Assembly (NCBI GenBank): GCA_900544445.1
Contig: UQVK01000033.1
Location: 1 to 34,028 of the forward strand
Length of the DNA stretch: 34,028 nt
From: an uncultured Lachnospiraceae bacterium
GTDB taxonomy: Bacteria; Bacillota; Clostridia; Lachnospirales; Lachnospiraceae
Direction of reading: 5' to 3'
The notes below the pieces were generated by a model. It was not told the origin of the DNA. It ran no database searches and saw only the letters and a list, made by a program, of their open reading frames with translations. Positions within the stretch are counted from its first letter, which is position 1. Each line of letters starts with the position of its first letter. Of the stretch, positions 1 through 8,431 are shown piece after piece. A program made the position numbers and the translations under genes.

Positions 1-588
1 ATTGTATGCGGCCCGCAGGCCGTTGGGAAGATGACCGTTGCAGAAAGCATAAGGGATAAAATAAAGTACAATCTGATGACGAACCATGACAGTATCGAGA
101 TATCAGACAGAATATTTGGATTTGCCACACCCGCGCAGAAGGAGTTGAATGCTGTTTTCAGAGAAAAGGTATTTGAACTGGCGGTAAAGCATAACATTGA
201 TATGCTCTTTACTTACGTATGCGCGTTTGAAATGCCTGAAGAAAAGGAATATCTGACGGGGCTGGAGAATCTGTTTGTCTCCAATGGAGGAAATTTCTAT
301 TTTGTTGAGCTTAGTTCAGATATTGAGACAAGGCTTCAAAGAAATGAAACGCCTCACCGGATGCAGAGAAAGGCTTCCAAAAGGGATATCGAATGGAGCA
401 GAGCTGATCTTCTGAGCTCTGCTCAGAGGCATAGATTAAATACAGACAGAGATGAGTTCTGGTTTAAAAATCATATGAAAATTGATAATTCCGATCTGGA
501 ACCCGATGCGGTTGCGGACATGGTCATCAGAGAATTCAATCTTGTCGCAAAGGAGAAGGAAGAAAAGGAATATCGGTTTGGGGTGTGA
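1..588 (+). CDS. P-loop kinase-like ATPase, 5' end cut by the window edge
   Basis: The reading frame is open from base 1, so the gene starts upstream of the window. Codons 4-11 (bases 10-33) read GPQAVGKM, a Walker A loop of the GxxxxGK type. The first ATG (base 31) lies inside that loop and cannot be the real start. The remaining part is soluble, about 195 residues, with a charged Arg/Lys-rich segment (RNETPHRMQRKASKRD) that could act as a lid. This suits a small P-loop kinase of the shikimate/adenylate kinase-like AAA group, but the substrate cannot be told. The next gene follows after about 50 bases on the same strand. Fold assignment is fairly safe; function is not. Confidence 0.7.
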   Translation: MVCGPQAVGKMTVAESIRDKIKYNLMTNHDSIEISDRIFGFATPAQKELNAVFREKVFELAVKHNIDMLFTYVCAFEMPEEKEYLTGLENLFVSNGGNFYFVELSSDIETRLQRNETPHRMQRKASKRDIEWSRADLLSSAQRHRLNTDRDEFWFKNHMKIDNSDLEPDAVADMVIREFNLVAKEKEEKEYRFGV

Positions 589-638
589 ATTTCAAATAGG
601 GAAGTAAGACTGAGATGAAGCGGAAGGAGGAGAGCAAT

Positions 639-1247
639 TTGAAATCAGGAAAAGGCATTTCATGGGCTGAGATTTATAGAAAATGGAAAATATTATCTCA
701 TCGTATGCCTGAGGTAAATGAAAAGCTGGAAGTAAACAAAGTAAAGGTAAACGGATTTACCAGACAGGGAGAATATTTTTATGGATGGGACTGGATCAGG
801 AATGAGGATTTTGAACACCGGACGGATTATGTGGCAAATCGGACGACCAGTTTTGAACTTTGGGGCGTCTGCCTGAATAAAGGTACACTTTGTACGCTGA
901 AGTATCTGGCAGGGGAAGAAAGTGAGGAAACCAGAGCGGCAATATGGATCTATGCCTTTTTACGGGATGCAACAGAGCATCTGGTGGATAACTGGAGGGG
1001 AAAAGGATATGAAATAATTCGTATGGTGGAAGGGGCAACGCTTTCTTATCTTCAGGAAAAGGGCTTGGAATGGCATCATGCCATGAAAAGGCTGCTGCCT
1101 GAATCATGCTTTTCTCAGGAACTGTTAAACGCGATTCGGCTGGAGGAGGCAGATACGGTAATTGAGCTGGCCGTTATTACAGCAGATTATATCTTATCGC
1201 ATTATAAAGCAGCAGAGTATGATTCCCGCTTATCTGAGAAAGAGTGA
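639..1247 (+). CDS. Hypothetical protein of unknown family
   Basis: I do not recognise this protein. It is about 202 residues, soluble, rich in Trp and Glu, with no signal peptide, membrane segment or clear catalytic motif. An in-frame ATG exists at 615, but the strong ribosome-binding site AAGGAGGAG (624-632) lies inside that extension and sits 6 bases before a TTG at 639, so TTG 639 is the preferred start. It follows the P-loop kinase-like gene on the same strand and may be co-transcribed with it. It ends just before the promoter of the proS T-box leader. Confidence 0.6.
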   Translation: MKSGKGISWAEIYRKWKILSHRMPEVNEKLEVNKVKVNGFTRQGEYFYGWDWIRNEDFEHRTDYVANRTTSFELWGVCLNKGTLCTLKYLAGEESEETRAAIWIYAFLRDATEHLVDNWRGKGYEIIRMVEGATLSYLQEKGLEWHHAMKRLLPESCFSQELLNAIRLEEADTVIELAVITADYILSHYKAAEYDSRLSEKE

Positions 1248-1316
1248 GGATAGTCTGAGTTTCGGGTTCAATGCGTGGAAATCGGGCCAATCGGTTCCTC
1301 TTTTCCCGAAAACCGG

Positions 1317-1345
1317 TTGACAATCCCCGAAAAATTCCCTAATAT
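1317..1345 (+). promoter_or_regulatory. Sigma-A promoter of the proS leader
   Basis: A perfect -35 TTGACA (1317-1322) is followed after exactly 17 bases by TAATAT (1340-1345). Transcription would begin near 1352, just before the conserved T-box stem I sequence, as expected for a T-box controlled gene. Confidence 0.75.
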
Positions 1346-1351
1346 CTACAT

Positions 1352-1620
1352 AGACATAACAGGCGAAGAAGAGGAACAGTACGCTGATTTTTCCGTTTCC
1401 AGAGAGAGGGCCGAAGGTGGGAGGCCCTTACGGAAAACGGCCGAACCGGCCTTGGAGCTTCTGTGCTGAAGGGAAGAGCATCCCTGCGGCACGGCGCGGA
1501 CCCGGCGTTAACGGGAAAAGAGTGGATATGCAGCGCATATCAATCGGGGTGGTACCGCCGGTTTTCCGGTCCCCGGCAGTTTTTGGAGCTGTCCGGGAGA
1601 AGGAAACCGGCGGTCCTTTA
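1352..1620 (+). promoter_or_regulatory. T-box riboswitch leader of proS
   Basis: The leader has the usual T-box landmarks in order: an AGTA loop motif (1378-1381), a CAGAGAG-type distal loop (around 1399-1406), GGTGGGAG in the 3' side of stem I, and the T-box core GGGGTGGTACCGCCGG (1546-1561) that binds the uncharged tRNA acceptor end. The core also forms the 5' arm of a terminator (ACCGCCGGTTTTCC, 1554-1567) whose 3' arm is GGAAACCGGCGGTCC (1602-1616), followed by TTTATT. A likely specifier is the CCG proline codon at 1446-1448 opposite the AGTA loop. Low proline-tRNA charging should allow read-through into proS. The specifier is inferred from the stem pairing and the downstream gene; the T-box itself is clear. 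Confidence 0.9.
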
Positions 1621-1711
1621 TTCCCGCGGGCAGCGATCCGGGCGGACATACAGGTATGTCCATTTGGCGACTGCGGCGGGGGATTTGATTTTCAGAGAGA
1701 GGAGAAAGATA

Positions 1712-3142
1712 ATGGCAGAAAAGAAACTGGTAGAAGCGATCACATCCATGGATGAGGATTTCGCCCAGTGGTACACCGACGTGGTGAAGAAGGCGGAGCT
1801 GATCGAGTATACGAGCGTGAAGGGCTGTATGGCGATCAAACCCTACGGCTACGCGATCTGGGAGCTGATTCAGAAGCAGCTGGACGAGCGGTTCAAGGAA
1901 ACGGGCGTGGAAAATGTCTATATGCCCATGTTTATTCCTGAAAGCCTTCTTCAGAAAGAGAAGGATCACGTGGAGGGCTTTGCTCCGGAAGTGGCCTGGG
2001 TGACGCACGGCGGCCTGACGGAGTTGCAGGAGCGTCTGTGTGTGCGGCCCACATCCGAGACGCTTTTCTGCGATTTTTATAAGAATGATATTCACTCCTA
2101 CCGCGACCTGCCGAAGGTGTATAACCAGTGGTGCTCCGTGGTGCGCTGGGAAAAGGAAACGAGGCCTTTCCTTCGTTCCAGAGAGTTTCTCTGGCAGGAG
2201 GGACACACCGCCCATGCCACCATGGAAGAGGCGGAGGAACGCACCATCCAGATGCTGAATCTGTATGCGGACTTCTGCGAGCAGGTGCTCGCCATCCCTG
2301 TGATCCGTGGAAGAAAGACGGACAAGGAAAAGTTCGCGGGTGCGGAGGCTACCTATACCATCGAGGCTCTGATGCACGACGGAAAGGCGCTGCAGTCCGG
2401 CACCAGCCACAATTTTGGGGACGGTTTTGCCAAGGCCTTCGGCATTCAGTTTACGGATAAGGACAACAAGCTGAAATATGTTTATCAGACCTCCTGGGGC
2501 ATGACCACCCGTCTGATCGGCGCGATCATCATGGTGCATGGAGACAACTCCGGTCTGGTGCTTCCGCCCAGAGTGGCGCCCGTGCAGATCATGATCATCC
2601 CCATTCAGCAGAAGAAGGAGGGCGTTCTGGAAATGGCCTACGCCCTGCGCGACCGTCTCGGCGGCTTCCGCGTGAAGGTGGACGATACCGACAAGAGCCC
2701 GGGCTGGAAATTCTCCGAGCAGGAGATGCGCGGCATTCCGATCCGCGTGGAGATCGGCCCCAAGGATATCGAAGCAGGCCGCTGCGTGATCTGCAGAAGG
2801 GATACCCATGAAAAGATCGAGGTACGTCTGGAGGATCTGGAAGAAAAAGCGGATGAGATTCTGGAGCAGATGCAGACGGATATGCTGGAGCGCGCCCGCG
2901 CCCACAGAGACGCGCACACCCATGTGGCGACCAATATGGCGGAGCTGGAGGATATCCTCAACAACGAGCCCGGCTTTGTAAAGGCCATGTGGTGCGGCGA
3001 TCAGGCCTGTGAGGATCAGATCAAGGAAAAATTTGCTGCAACCAGCCGCTGCATGCCTTTTGAGCAGGAACATCTTTCGGATACCTGCGTCTGCTGCGGA
3101 AAACCGGCGAAGAAGATGGTTTACTGGGGCAGAGCATATTAA
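1712..3142 (+). CDS. proS: Prolyl-tRNA synthetase (short, no editing insert)
   Basis: Class II aminoacyl-tRNA synthetase that charges tRNA-Pro with proline in the cytoplasm. At 476 residues it is the short archaeal/eukaryote-like type without the bacterial editing insertion. Motif 2 is visible around [19 protein letters not shown], motif 3 around [11 protein letters not shown], and the C-terminal Cys-rich zinc domain (CVIC, CVCC) ends in the typical aromatic WGRAY tail. The frame is open far upstream, but the start is ATG 1712, preceded by GAGAGGAGAAA. The upstream extension would overlap the T-box terminator, so it is rejected. Expression is expected to follow proline availability through the T-box. 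ackA follows after about 100 bases. Confidence 0.96.
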   Translation: MAEKKLVEAITSMDEDFAQWYTDVVKKAELIEYTSVKGCMAIKPYGYAIWELIQKQLDERFKETGVENVYMPMFIPESLLQKEKDHVEGFAPEVAWVTHGGLTELQERLCVRPTSETLFCDFYKNDIHSYRDLPKVYNQWCSVVRWEKETRPFLRSREFLWQEGHTAHATMEEAEERTIQMLNLYADFCEQVLAIPVIRGRKTDKEKFAGAEATYTIEALMHDGKALQSGTSHNFGDGFAKAFGIQFTDKDNKLKYVYQTSWGMTTRLIGAIIMVHGDNSGLVLPPRVAPVQIMIIPIQQKKEGVLEMAYALRDRLGGFRVKVDDTDKSPGWKFSEQEMRGIPIRVEIGPKDIEAGRCVICRRDTHEKIEVRLEDLEEKADEILEQMQTDMLERARAHRDAHTHVATNMAELEDILNNEPGFVKAMWCGDQACEDQIKEKFAATSRCMPFEQEHLSDTCVCCGKPAKKMVYWGRAY

Positions 3143-3145
3143 AAA

Positions 3146-3225
3146 CAGGGAGCAAAACGCTCCGGCAAGGAGGCGGAAAACGGCGTTGCCGTTTATCACT
3201 TAATGAAATGCGGCCTGCGGCCGCA
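3146..3225 (+). promoter_or_regulatory. Three small hairpins in front of ackA
   Basis: The proS-ackA gap contains three short inverted repeats in a row: GGGAGC aaaac GCTCC(3150-3163 region), AAACGGC gtt GCCGTTT (3178-3194) and TGCGGCC tgc GGCCGCA (3209-3225). The last one stops just before the ribosome-binding site AGAGGAAG of ackA. No T-tract follows, so these are not simple terminators. They may be RNA processing or stability elements; no promoter is evident in the gap. Confidence 0.45.
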
Positions 3226-3240
3226 GGAAAAGAGGAAGTC

Positions 3241-4440
3241 ATGAAAATTCTGGTAATCAACTGTGGAAGCTCATCCCTGAAGTATCAGCTCATCGACAGC
3301 GATACAGAAGCAGTTCTGGCAAAGGGACTGTGCGAGAGGATCGGCATCGATGGAAGCAACATCGTCCATCAGCCTGCGGGCGGGGAAAAGGTGAAGGAAA
3401 TGGCGGATATGCCGGATCATACCGCTGCGGTGAAGCTGGTGATCGAGAAGCTCACCGATGAGAAGGTGGGCGTAATCGGTTCCCTTTCCGAGATCGACGC
3501 GGTGGGACACCGTGTGGTACACGGAGGAGAGAATTTCTCCGGCTCCGTTCTGGTGGACGAAGAGGTGATCAAGGGAATCGAAGCCTGCAGCGATCTGGCG
3601 CCGCTGCATAATCCGGCCAACCTGATCGGCATCCGTTCCTGTCAGGAGATCATGCCCGGCGTGCCCATGGCGGTGGTGTTCGATACGGCGTTCCATCAGA
3701 CCATGCCGGAAAAGGCCTATCTGTACGGCCTTCCTTATGAATACTATCAGAAATATAAGATCCGCCGCTACGGCTTCCATGGAACCAGCCATGATTTCGT
3801 GTCCAAACGGGCGGCTGAGATTCTGGGAAAGGACAGGAAGGATCTGAGAATCATCGTCTGCCATCTGGGGAACGGCGCTTCCGTTTCCGCTGTGGCTTAT
3901 GGAAAGAGCGTGGATACCAGCATGGGCATGACCCCTCTGGAGGGCCTGATCATGGGAACCAGAAGCGGTGACATGGATCCCGCCATCGTCTCCTTCCTGG
4001 CACAGAAGGAAGGACTGGATGCGGCGCAGGTGATCGACATCTGCAATAAAAAGTCCGGCGTGCTCGGCCTTTCCGGCGGAGCTTCCAGCGACTTCCGCGA
4101 TCTGGTGGAAGCCTCCCAGAACGGCAATGAGCTTGCGAAAAACGCTCTGGAGGCATACGCGTACCGTGTGGGCAAGTACATCGGTTCCTACACGGCAGCC
4201 ATGAACGGTGTGGATGTGATCGCCTTCACCGCAGGCGTGGGTGAGAATAACGCCGAGGTGCGTGCCCTGATCGGCCAGTACATCGGCTATCTTGGAACCA
4301 ATATCGATCCGGAGAAAGACAAGCTGCGCGGCGAGGAAGTGATCCTCTCCGACGAGGGCGCAAAGGTGGTCACCATGGTGGTTCCCACCAACGAAGAGCT
4401 TGCCATTGCGAGAGAGACGGTGCGCCTGCTGAACAGATAA
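3241..4440 (+). CDS. ackA: Acetate kinase
   Basis: Makes ATP and acetate from acetyl phosphate and ADP, the last step of acetate fermentation. The protein is 399 residues, the usual length. It starts with the family signature MKILVINCGSSSLKYQL and carries the acetokinase motifs (VGHRVVHGGE, GFHGTSH, CHLGNGASV, GVLGLSGGASSDFRD, FTAGVGENN). The start is ATG 3241 with AGAGGAAG 3-9 bases upstream; the in-frame ATG at 3208 would put the conserved N terminus inside and overlap a hairpin. No phosphotransacetylase gene is adjacent, unlike the common pta-ackA order. A terminator-like hairpin follows. Confidence 0.98.
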   Translation: MKILVINCGSSSLKYQLIDSDTEAVLAKGLCERIGIDGSNIVHQPAGGEKVKEMADMPDHTAAVKLVIEKLTDEKVGVIGSLSEIDAVGHRVVHGGENFSGSVLVDEEVIKGIEACSDLAPLHNPANLIGIRSCQEIMPGVPMAVVFDTAFHQTMPEKAYLYGLPYEYYQKYKIRRYGFHGTSHDFVSKRAAEILGKDRKDLRIIVCHLGNGASVSAVAYGKSVDTSMGMTPLEGLIMGTRSGDMDPAIVSFLAQKEGLDAAQVIDICNKKSGVLGLSGGASSDFRDLVEASQNGNELAKNALEAYAYRVGKYIGSYTAAMNGVDVIAFTAGVGENNAEVRALIGQYIGYLGTNIDPEKDKLRGEEVILSDEGAKVVTMVVPTNEELAIARETVRLLNR

Positions 4441-4480
4441 AAGGGACAGGATGGCTGCAGCCACATCTGTTGTATGAGAA

Positions 4481-4521
4481 AAGGCTTTCTGGCGTTTCTT
4501 TTTGCGCCGGAAGGCCTTCCT
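4481..4521 (+). terminator. Possible terminator after ackA
   Basis: Imperfect stem AAGGCTTTCTGGCG (4481-4494) / CGCCGGAAGGCCTT (4505-4518) with a T-rich loop, followed only by CCTTTG. The weak T-tract makes this an uncertain terminator. Confidence 0.4.
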
Positions 4522-4570
4522 TTGAAAAAACCTCATTTGGAAACATCACAAAGAAAGGTCTGGATACACT

Positions 4571-4704
4571 GTGTGAAAAATAAGTCGGATGGCTTATTTT
4601 TCACACGGCAATTTGTGCTGGAGCATCACAAATTGCCGTGATGGCAGAAGGGAAATCGCATTCGCGATTTCCCTTCGCCCAGGTCGCTATGCTCCGGAAA
4701 GGAG
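4571..4704 (+). repeat. Structured intergenic element, copy A (three tandem hairpins plus SD hairpin)
   Basis: Three perfect hairpins lie nearly end to end: stem 1 GTGTGAAAAATAAG/CTTATTTTTCACAC (4571-4606, 8-base loop), stem 2 GGCAATTTGTG/CACAAATTGCC (4607-4637, 9-base loop), and stem 3 GAAGGGAAATCGC/GCGATTTCCCTTC (4647-4676, loop ATTC). After a linker containing CGCTATG, CTCC ggaaa GGAG (4692-4704) can fold the ribosome-binding site of the next gene. Copy B at 5465-5597 is nearly identical and copy C at 20578-20677 is diverged but keeps the stems. There is no T-tract, so it is not a plain terminator. Confidence 0.8.
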
Positions 4705-4709
4705 AATTT

Positions 4710-5444
4710 ATGAACAGCGAATATGTTGCGAGCGTCAATTCAGGGTTCTTTTATATGCTGGTAGCCCTGGTGCTCGCTTTTATTACGGTTATGTGTTTCG
4801 TGTTTCTGGTCAAAAGCTATCGGGCGGGAATCGCCATCGGAATGGACAGGAAGGTGCTGAAAAAAGCCATCATTTCCAGTGCGACCTTCACCCTGCTTCC
4901 CTCCATTAGTATCCTGCTCGGCGTCATTGCCCTAAGCGGCACTCTGGGCGTCCCGCTCTCCTGGCTGCGCCTTTCCGTCATCGGTGCGCTGCAGTATGAG
5001 CTGAACGTCGCGGAAATCGCGGCGCAGAGCGTGGGACTGAGCGGCCTGCGGCTGTCTGAGATGAACATGACGGCCTTTGTTACCATTTTTCTGGTCATGA
5101 CGGTCGGCATCTTAAGCGGTGTGTTCTGCTGCATTTTCTTCCTGAAAAAATATCTGAAAAAAATGCAGAGCGCGCCCAAAAAGGATGGTGGAAAGCCCGG
5201 CTTCGGAGACCATGCCACCACCTGTATGTTCGTGGGGCTGTGCGGCGCTTACATCGGCTCCTATGTGGGAACGCTGACGAGCAGCGGAAACTACGTGCCC
5301 CTTGCGGTGGCGGCCGTTTCGGCGGTTTTCATGGCGGTGTTTGAATATTTCACCAATAAAAAGGGCATGGCGGTGCTGGATAACTTCAGTCTTGCGGTCA
5401 GCATGCTTGCGGGCATGGTCGCCGCGGTGCTGATGAGCCTGTAA
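4710..5444 (+). CDS. DUF5058 family membrane protein
   Basis: An integral membrane protein of 244 residues with about six hydrophobic segments, the first at residues 13-36 and the last at the C terminus. It resembles the DUF5058 family, whose function is unknown; the neighbours point to a transport role. The start is ATG 4710 with AAAGGAG five bases upstream, which is the site folded into the end of structured element A. It is followed by a second small membrane protein and a membrane-anchored M20 peptidase, so the three may form a peptide or amino-acid-conjugate uptake and cleavage unit; that role is inference from context only. Confidence 0.75.
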   Translation: MNSEYVASVNSGFFYMLVALVLAFITVMCFVFLVKSYRAGIAIGMDRKVLKKAIISSATFTLLPSISILLGVIALSGTLGVPLSWLRLSVIGALQYELNVAEIAAQSVGLSGLRLSEMNMTAFVTIFLVMTVGILSGVFCCIFFLKKYLKKMQSAPKKDGGKPGFGDHATTCMFVGLCGAYIGSYVGTLTSSGNYVPLAVAAVSAVFMAVFEYFTNKKGMAVLDNFSLAVSMLAGMVAAVLMSL

Positions 5445-5464
5445 GAGGCAGAAAAGAGGTATTA

Positions 5465-5597
5465 GTGTGAAAAATAAGCCCGATGGCTTATTTTTCACAC
5501 GGCAATTTGTGCCGGAGCGTCACAAATTGCTCTGATGGCAGAAGAGAAATCGCATTCGCGATTTCTCTTCGCCCCGTCGCTACGCTCCGGAATGGAG
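5465..5597 (+). repeat. Structured intergenic element, copy B
   Basis: Second copy of the three-hairpin element, about nine bases in ten identical to copy A by eye. Stem 1 (5465-5500) is unchanged. Stem 2 (5501-5531) has one G-U pair. Stem 3 GAAGAGAAATCGC/GCGATTTCTCTTC (5541-5570) differs from copy A by a paired G-to-A and C-to-T change that keeps the helix. It ends with CTCC ggaat GGAG (5585-5597), again folding the ribosome-binding site of the following gene. Confidence 0.8.
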
Positions 5598-5603
5598 ATT
5601 AAG

Positions 5604-6284
5604 ATGGACGAGAAGAAAGCACAGGAATTTCTGGAAGAATTTAACGCGGGACTGCACCGCCTGGGCAGAATCACGCTGATCATCAGCGTGATCCTCCTGG
5701 TGGGCGCTCCTTTTATCATCGGTGCGGTAAACGGCGTGATGCCGGATCTGAAGGGCTTTTTAAGCGGTTTTGCCAAGGTGGGAATCATCTATATTCCCGT
5801 GGGCATTGTGGAATTTCTGGTGTACAGCCCAATGCTGGGAGCGGGCGGAAGCTATCTGGCCTTTATCACTGGAAACGTGACAAACATGAAAATCCCCTGC
5901 GCCATCAACGCCAGGGATATCGCAAAGACAAAGGTGGGAACGCCAGAAAATGAGATCATTTCCACCCTCAGCGTAGCCACCAGCGCCATCGTCACCACCC
6001 TGGTCATCGTGGTGGGCGTGGTTCTGATGATTCCGCTTCGCCCGGTGCTGGAAAACCCGGTGCTGGTACCGGCCTTTGACAACGTGGTACCCGCCCTGTT
6101 CGGCGCGCTCGGACTGAAATATTTTTCCAAGAGTCCCAAAATCGCGGTGGTACCCGTGCTTTTCATGACCCTGTTGTGCGTGCTGGTGCCGTCGATGATT
6201 TCCCAGACCAGCATCCTGATCATTCCCTCCGGCGCTCTGGCGCTGGCGATCGGCTACGTGCTGTTCAAAAAAGGGAAACTGTAA
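5604..6284 (+). CDS. Membrane protein paired with DUF5058
   Basis: A 226-residue integral membrane protein with about six hydrophobic segments; the first begins near residue 20 and the last lies at the C terminus, ending in a short basic tail. I do not recognise a named family. It lies between the DUF5058 gene and an M20 peptidase gene, only 18 bases before the latter. Together the two membrane proteins could be the two halves of a transporter, but this is inference. Start is ATG 5604 with TGGAG six bases upstream; another in-frame ATG at 5592 overlaps that site and is less likely. Confidence 0.75.
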   Translation: MDEKKAQEFLEEFNAGLHRLGRITLIISVILLVGAPFIIGAVNGVMPDLKGFLSGFAKVGIIYIPVGIVEFLVYSPMLGAGGSYLAFITGNVTNMKIPCAINARDIAKTKVGTPENEIISTLSVATSAIVTTLVIVVGVVLMIPLRPVLENPVLVPAFDNVVPALFGALGLKYFSKSPKIAVVPVLFMTLLCVLVPSMISQTSILIIPSGALALAIGYVLFKKGKL

Positions 6285-6302
6285 AAAGAAAAGGAGGAAG
6301 TC

Positions 6303-7742
6303 ATGGCAGGCTATATTCTGCTTGGTATTTTATTACTGATTGTGCTTCTCGCGGCTGTGCTGCTCATCCGTACAGCCATGCTGAAGCCTACGCCCGCAAA
6401 AACGGCGCAGGTGAAGCTGCAGGATAACGACAGGGCGAGAGAGTACGGAGAGAGGCTCGCGCAGATGGTCAGAAAAGAGACCGTTTCCAGCCGCTTTGAT
6501 TCGGATAAGACCAAATTTTACGAGTTCCATGAGATTCTGGAGGAGCTTTTCCCACTGGTGCATCAGACCTGTGAAAAGCATGTGTTTAACGGAAGCCTTC
6601 TTTTCAAGTGGAGCGGAAAGGGAAAGGCGGAGCCCATCCTTCTGATGAGCCATCACGATGTGGTGGAGGCAAACGGCGACTGGGAGCATGAACCTTTTTC
6701 CGGGGAGCTGGATGATGAGGGAAGACTGTGGGGCCGTGGGACTGTGGACACCAAGGCCAGCCTGTTCTGTATTTTCACCGCAGTGGAAGAAAAGATCCGG
6801 GAGGGCTTCGTGCCGGAGGGAGACGTGTACATTGCCAGCGGCTGTACGGAGGAGTTCAGCGGAGAGGGCGCGCCTTTGACGGCAGCCTGGCTGAAGGAAC
6901 ACAATATCCATCTGAGATTTCTCATCGATGAAGGCGGCATGATTCTGGACGAGCCCATCGGCGGTGTGAAGGGAACCTACGCCATGGTGGGCGTTCTGGA
7001 AAAGGGCTACGGCGATCTGAAATTCATCGCCCGCGGCAAGGGAGGCCATGCCTCCGCGCCCGGCCGGAATACGCCTCTGGTGCGGCTGGGCCAGTTCATG
7101 GCGGCTGTGGAGAAAAAATCGCCCTTTACCAGCAAATTCTGTCCGGCGGTGCTGGAAATGTTCCGCCGTCTGACCCCGAACATGGCCTTCGGCATGAAGC
7201 TGGTGTTCGCCAACCTGTGGCTGTTTAAACCGCTGCTTGCGAAGCTCATGCCCCTGATCAGCCCGCCCGGTGCGGCCATGCTGCACACCACCGTCGCCTT
7301 CACCATGGCGAAGGGCGCAGACGGCCTGAACGTTCTGCCTCAGGAGGCCTACGTGACGGCGAACCTGCGCTTCATTCCCCATCAGCCCACGGATGAGAGC
7401 ATCGCCCTCATCACCGATATGGCGAAGAAATTCAATTTGGAAACGGAAGTGCTCTATAAGGACTATCCCTGCCCGGTGGTGGACTATAAGGGAGACGCTT
7501 TCCGGCTGGTGGAGCAGACCATCGGGGAAATCTATCCCGGCGTGGGAGTGAGCCCTTATGTGATGACGGGCGGTACCGACGCCAAGTATTACAAGGACGT
7601 ATGCGACGACTGCATCCGTTTTGCGCCTCTGTACATCAACAAACAGCAGTATGAGAGCATTCACGGCCTGAATGAAAATATCTATATCGGCACTCTGCCC
7701 ATGGGTGTGGACTTTTATAAGAAGATCATTGAAAATGCCTGA
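6303..7742 (+). CDS. M20 family metallopeptidase, N-terminally membrane-anchored
   Basis: Zinc-dependent peptidase or amidohydrolase of the M20 family, 479 residues. An uncleaved hydrophobic anchor occupies residues 4-25. The metal and catalytic residues are visible: SHHDVV (His117, Asp119), GRGTVDTKA (bridging Asp149), GCTEEFSGEG (catalytic Glu and metal Glu), an LIDEGG segment, a GGTDAKYY segment and a final His in SIHGLNE. The layout resembles carboxypeptidase PM20D1/CPG70-like members. Start is ATG 6303 with AAGGAGGAAG upstream. It directly follows two membrane proteins, which suggests it cleaves the substrate they carry. Whether the catalytic domain faces out or in cannot be decided here; the anchor has few flanking charges. 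Confidence 0.88.
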   Translation: MAGYILLGILLLIVLLAAVLLIRTAMLKPTPAKTAQVKLQDNDRAREYGERLAQMVRKETVSSRFDSDKTKFYEFHEILEELFPLVHQTCEKHVFNGSLLFKWSGKGKAEPILLMSHHDVVEANGDWEHEPFSGELDDEGRLWGRGTVDTKASLFCIFTAVEEKIREGFVPEGDVYIASGCTEEFSGEGAPLTAAWLKEHNIHLRFLIDEGGMILDEPIGGVKGTYAMVGVLEKGYGDLKFIARGKGGHASAPGRNTPLVRLGQFMAAVEKKSPFTSKFCPAVLEMFRRLTPNMAFGMKLVFANLWLFKPLLAKLMPLISPPGAAMLHTTVAFTMAKGADGLNVLPQEAYVTANLRFIPHQPTDESIALITDMAKKFNLETEVLYKDYPCPVVDYKGDAFRLVEQTIGEIYPGVGVSPYVMTGGTDAKYYKDVCDDCIRFAPLYINKQQYESIHGLNENIYIGTLPMGVDFYKKIIENA

Positions 7743-7794
7743 AGGGACAGGATGAGGAGGCCCGGCTTTTGCACTGCCGGAAAGGAGAACGGAA

Positions 7795-8217
7795 ATGGAC
7801 AGCAACGTGATTCTGGTGTTTGACCGGGAGAAAAAGAAGCTCCTCATGTGCCGCCGCAGAAAGCCTCCCTATCAGGGACTGCTCAATCTGGTGGGCGGCA
7901 AGGTGGAGCCGGGCGAGGAGCGTGAGCATGCGGCCTACCGGGAGCTGTGGGAGGAAACCGCAATCACCCGGGAGGACATCACGCTTGATAACATCGTCAA
8001 TTTTACTTATCCACATAAATTTGACGGTGCGCAGAAGTATATCCTGGAATGCTATGCGGGCGTGCTGAAGTGGGATGTGGATATCCATGGCGACGAAAAC
8101 GACCTTCTGTGGATATCAGTTGATGAGGATTTCACCGATACCTCCCGCTTCGCCGGCGTCGGGAATATCGCCCATATGGTAAAGTATGCGCTGGAAGAGG
8201 TTTTTACGGAAAAATAG
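7795..8217 (+). CDS. Nudix hydrolase
   Basis: A 140-residue Nudix pyrophosphatase that hydrolyses a nucleoside diphosphate linked to another group. The Nudix box is clear: GGKVEPGEE followed by RELWEETAI, with the metal-binding REXXEE core. The region before it (LMCRRRKPPYQGLLNLVGG) resembles MutT/8-oxo-dGTP diphosphatases, so nucleotide-pool cleaning is a fair guess, but the substrate is not fixed by sequence alone. Start is ATG 7795 with AAAGGAG upstream. It lies 52 bases after the M20 gene on the same strand and ends with a strong terminator, so it may be the last gene of that unit. Confidence 0.9.
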   Translation: MDSNVILVFDREKKKLLMCRRRKPPYQGLLNLVGGKVEPGEEREHAAYRELWEETAITREDITLDNIVNFTYPHKFDGAQKYILECYAGVLKWDVDIHGDENDLLWISVDEDFTDTSRFAGVGNIAHMVKYALEEVFTEK

Positions 8218-8243
8218 AAAAGACACGGAAAATTTACCGGAAT

Positions 8244-8291
8244 GCCCTGCAGGAGAAGGCCATGCGGCCTGACTGCGGGGTGTTTTATTTT
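8244..8291 (+). terminator. Intrinsic terminator after the Nudix gene
   Basis: Stem CCCTGCAG / CTGCGGGG (8245-8280) with an inner AGGCC/GGCCT pair, followed by TGTTTTATTTTT. Confidence 0.8.
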
Positions 8292-8298
8292 TGCGGGC

Positions 8299-8415
8299 AG
8301 AGGAGGATTTGATTTTTTAAGCGGTATATCAAAGTATTGGTATGATGCAACCACAGGTTGCCGAAAGGCATCTGATGATTGGTGGAATCTGAAAGATTTT
8401 CCAAGTAAAATATGA
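8299..8415 (+). pseudogene. Possible protein-coding remnant
   Basis: Between the Nudix terminator and the peptidase E gene one frame reads as a plausible C terminus ending YDATTGCRKASDDWWNLKD...SKI and a TGA at 8413-8415. It has no usable start codon. The Trp-rich, charged sequence looks protein-like, but it is short and could be chance. The rest of the 280-base gap holds a hairpin AAAGAATGG/CCATTCTTT (8432-8455). Confidence 0.2.
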
Positions 8416-8431
8416 ATTAAATATTGTAGGA

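Noticed and set aside
1508..3199. 563-residue minus-strand open frame
   Set aside because: Antisense shadow of proS, with low-complexity His/Leu/Arg-rich translation and no ribosome-binding site.
3271..4536. 421-residue minus-strand open frame
   Set aside because: Antisense shadow of ackA.
4571..4704. Intrinsic terminators for the three hairpins of element A
   Set aside because: None of the stems is followed by a T-run.
6333..7847. 504-residue minus-strand open frame
   Set aside because: Antisense shadow of the M20 peptidase gene.
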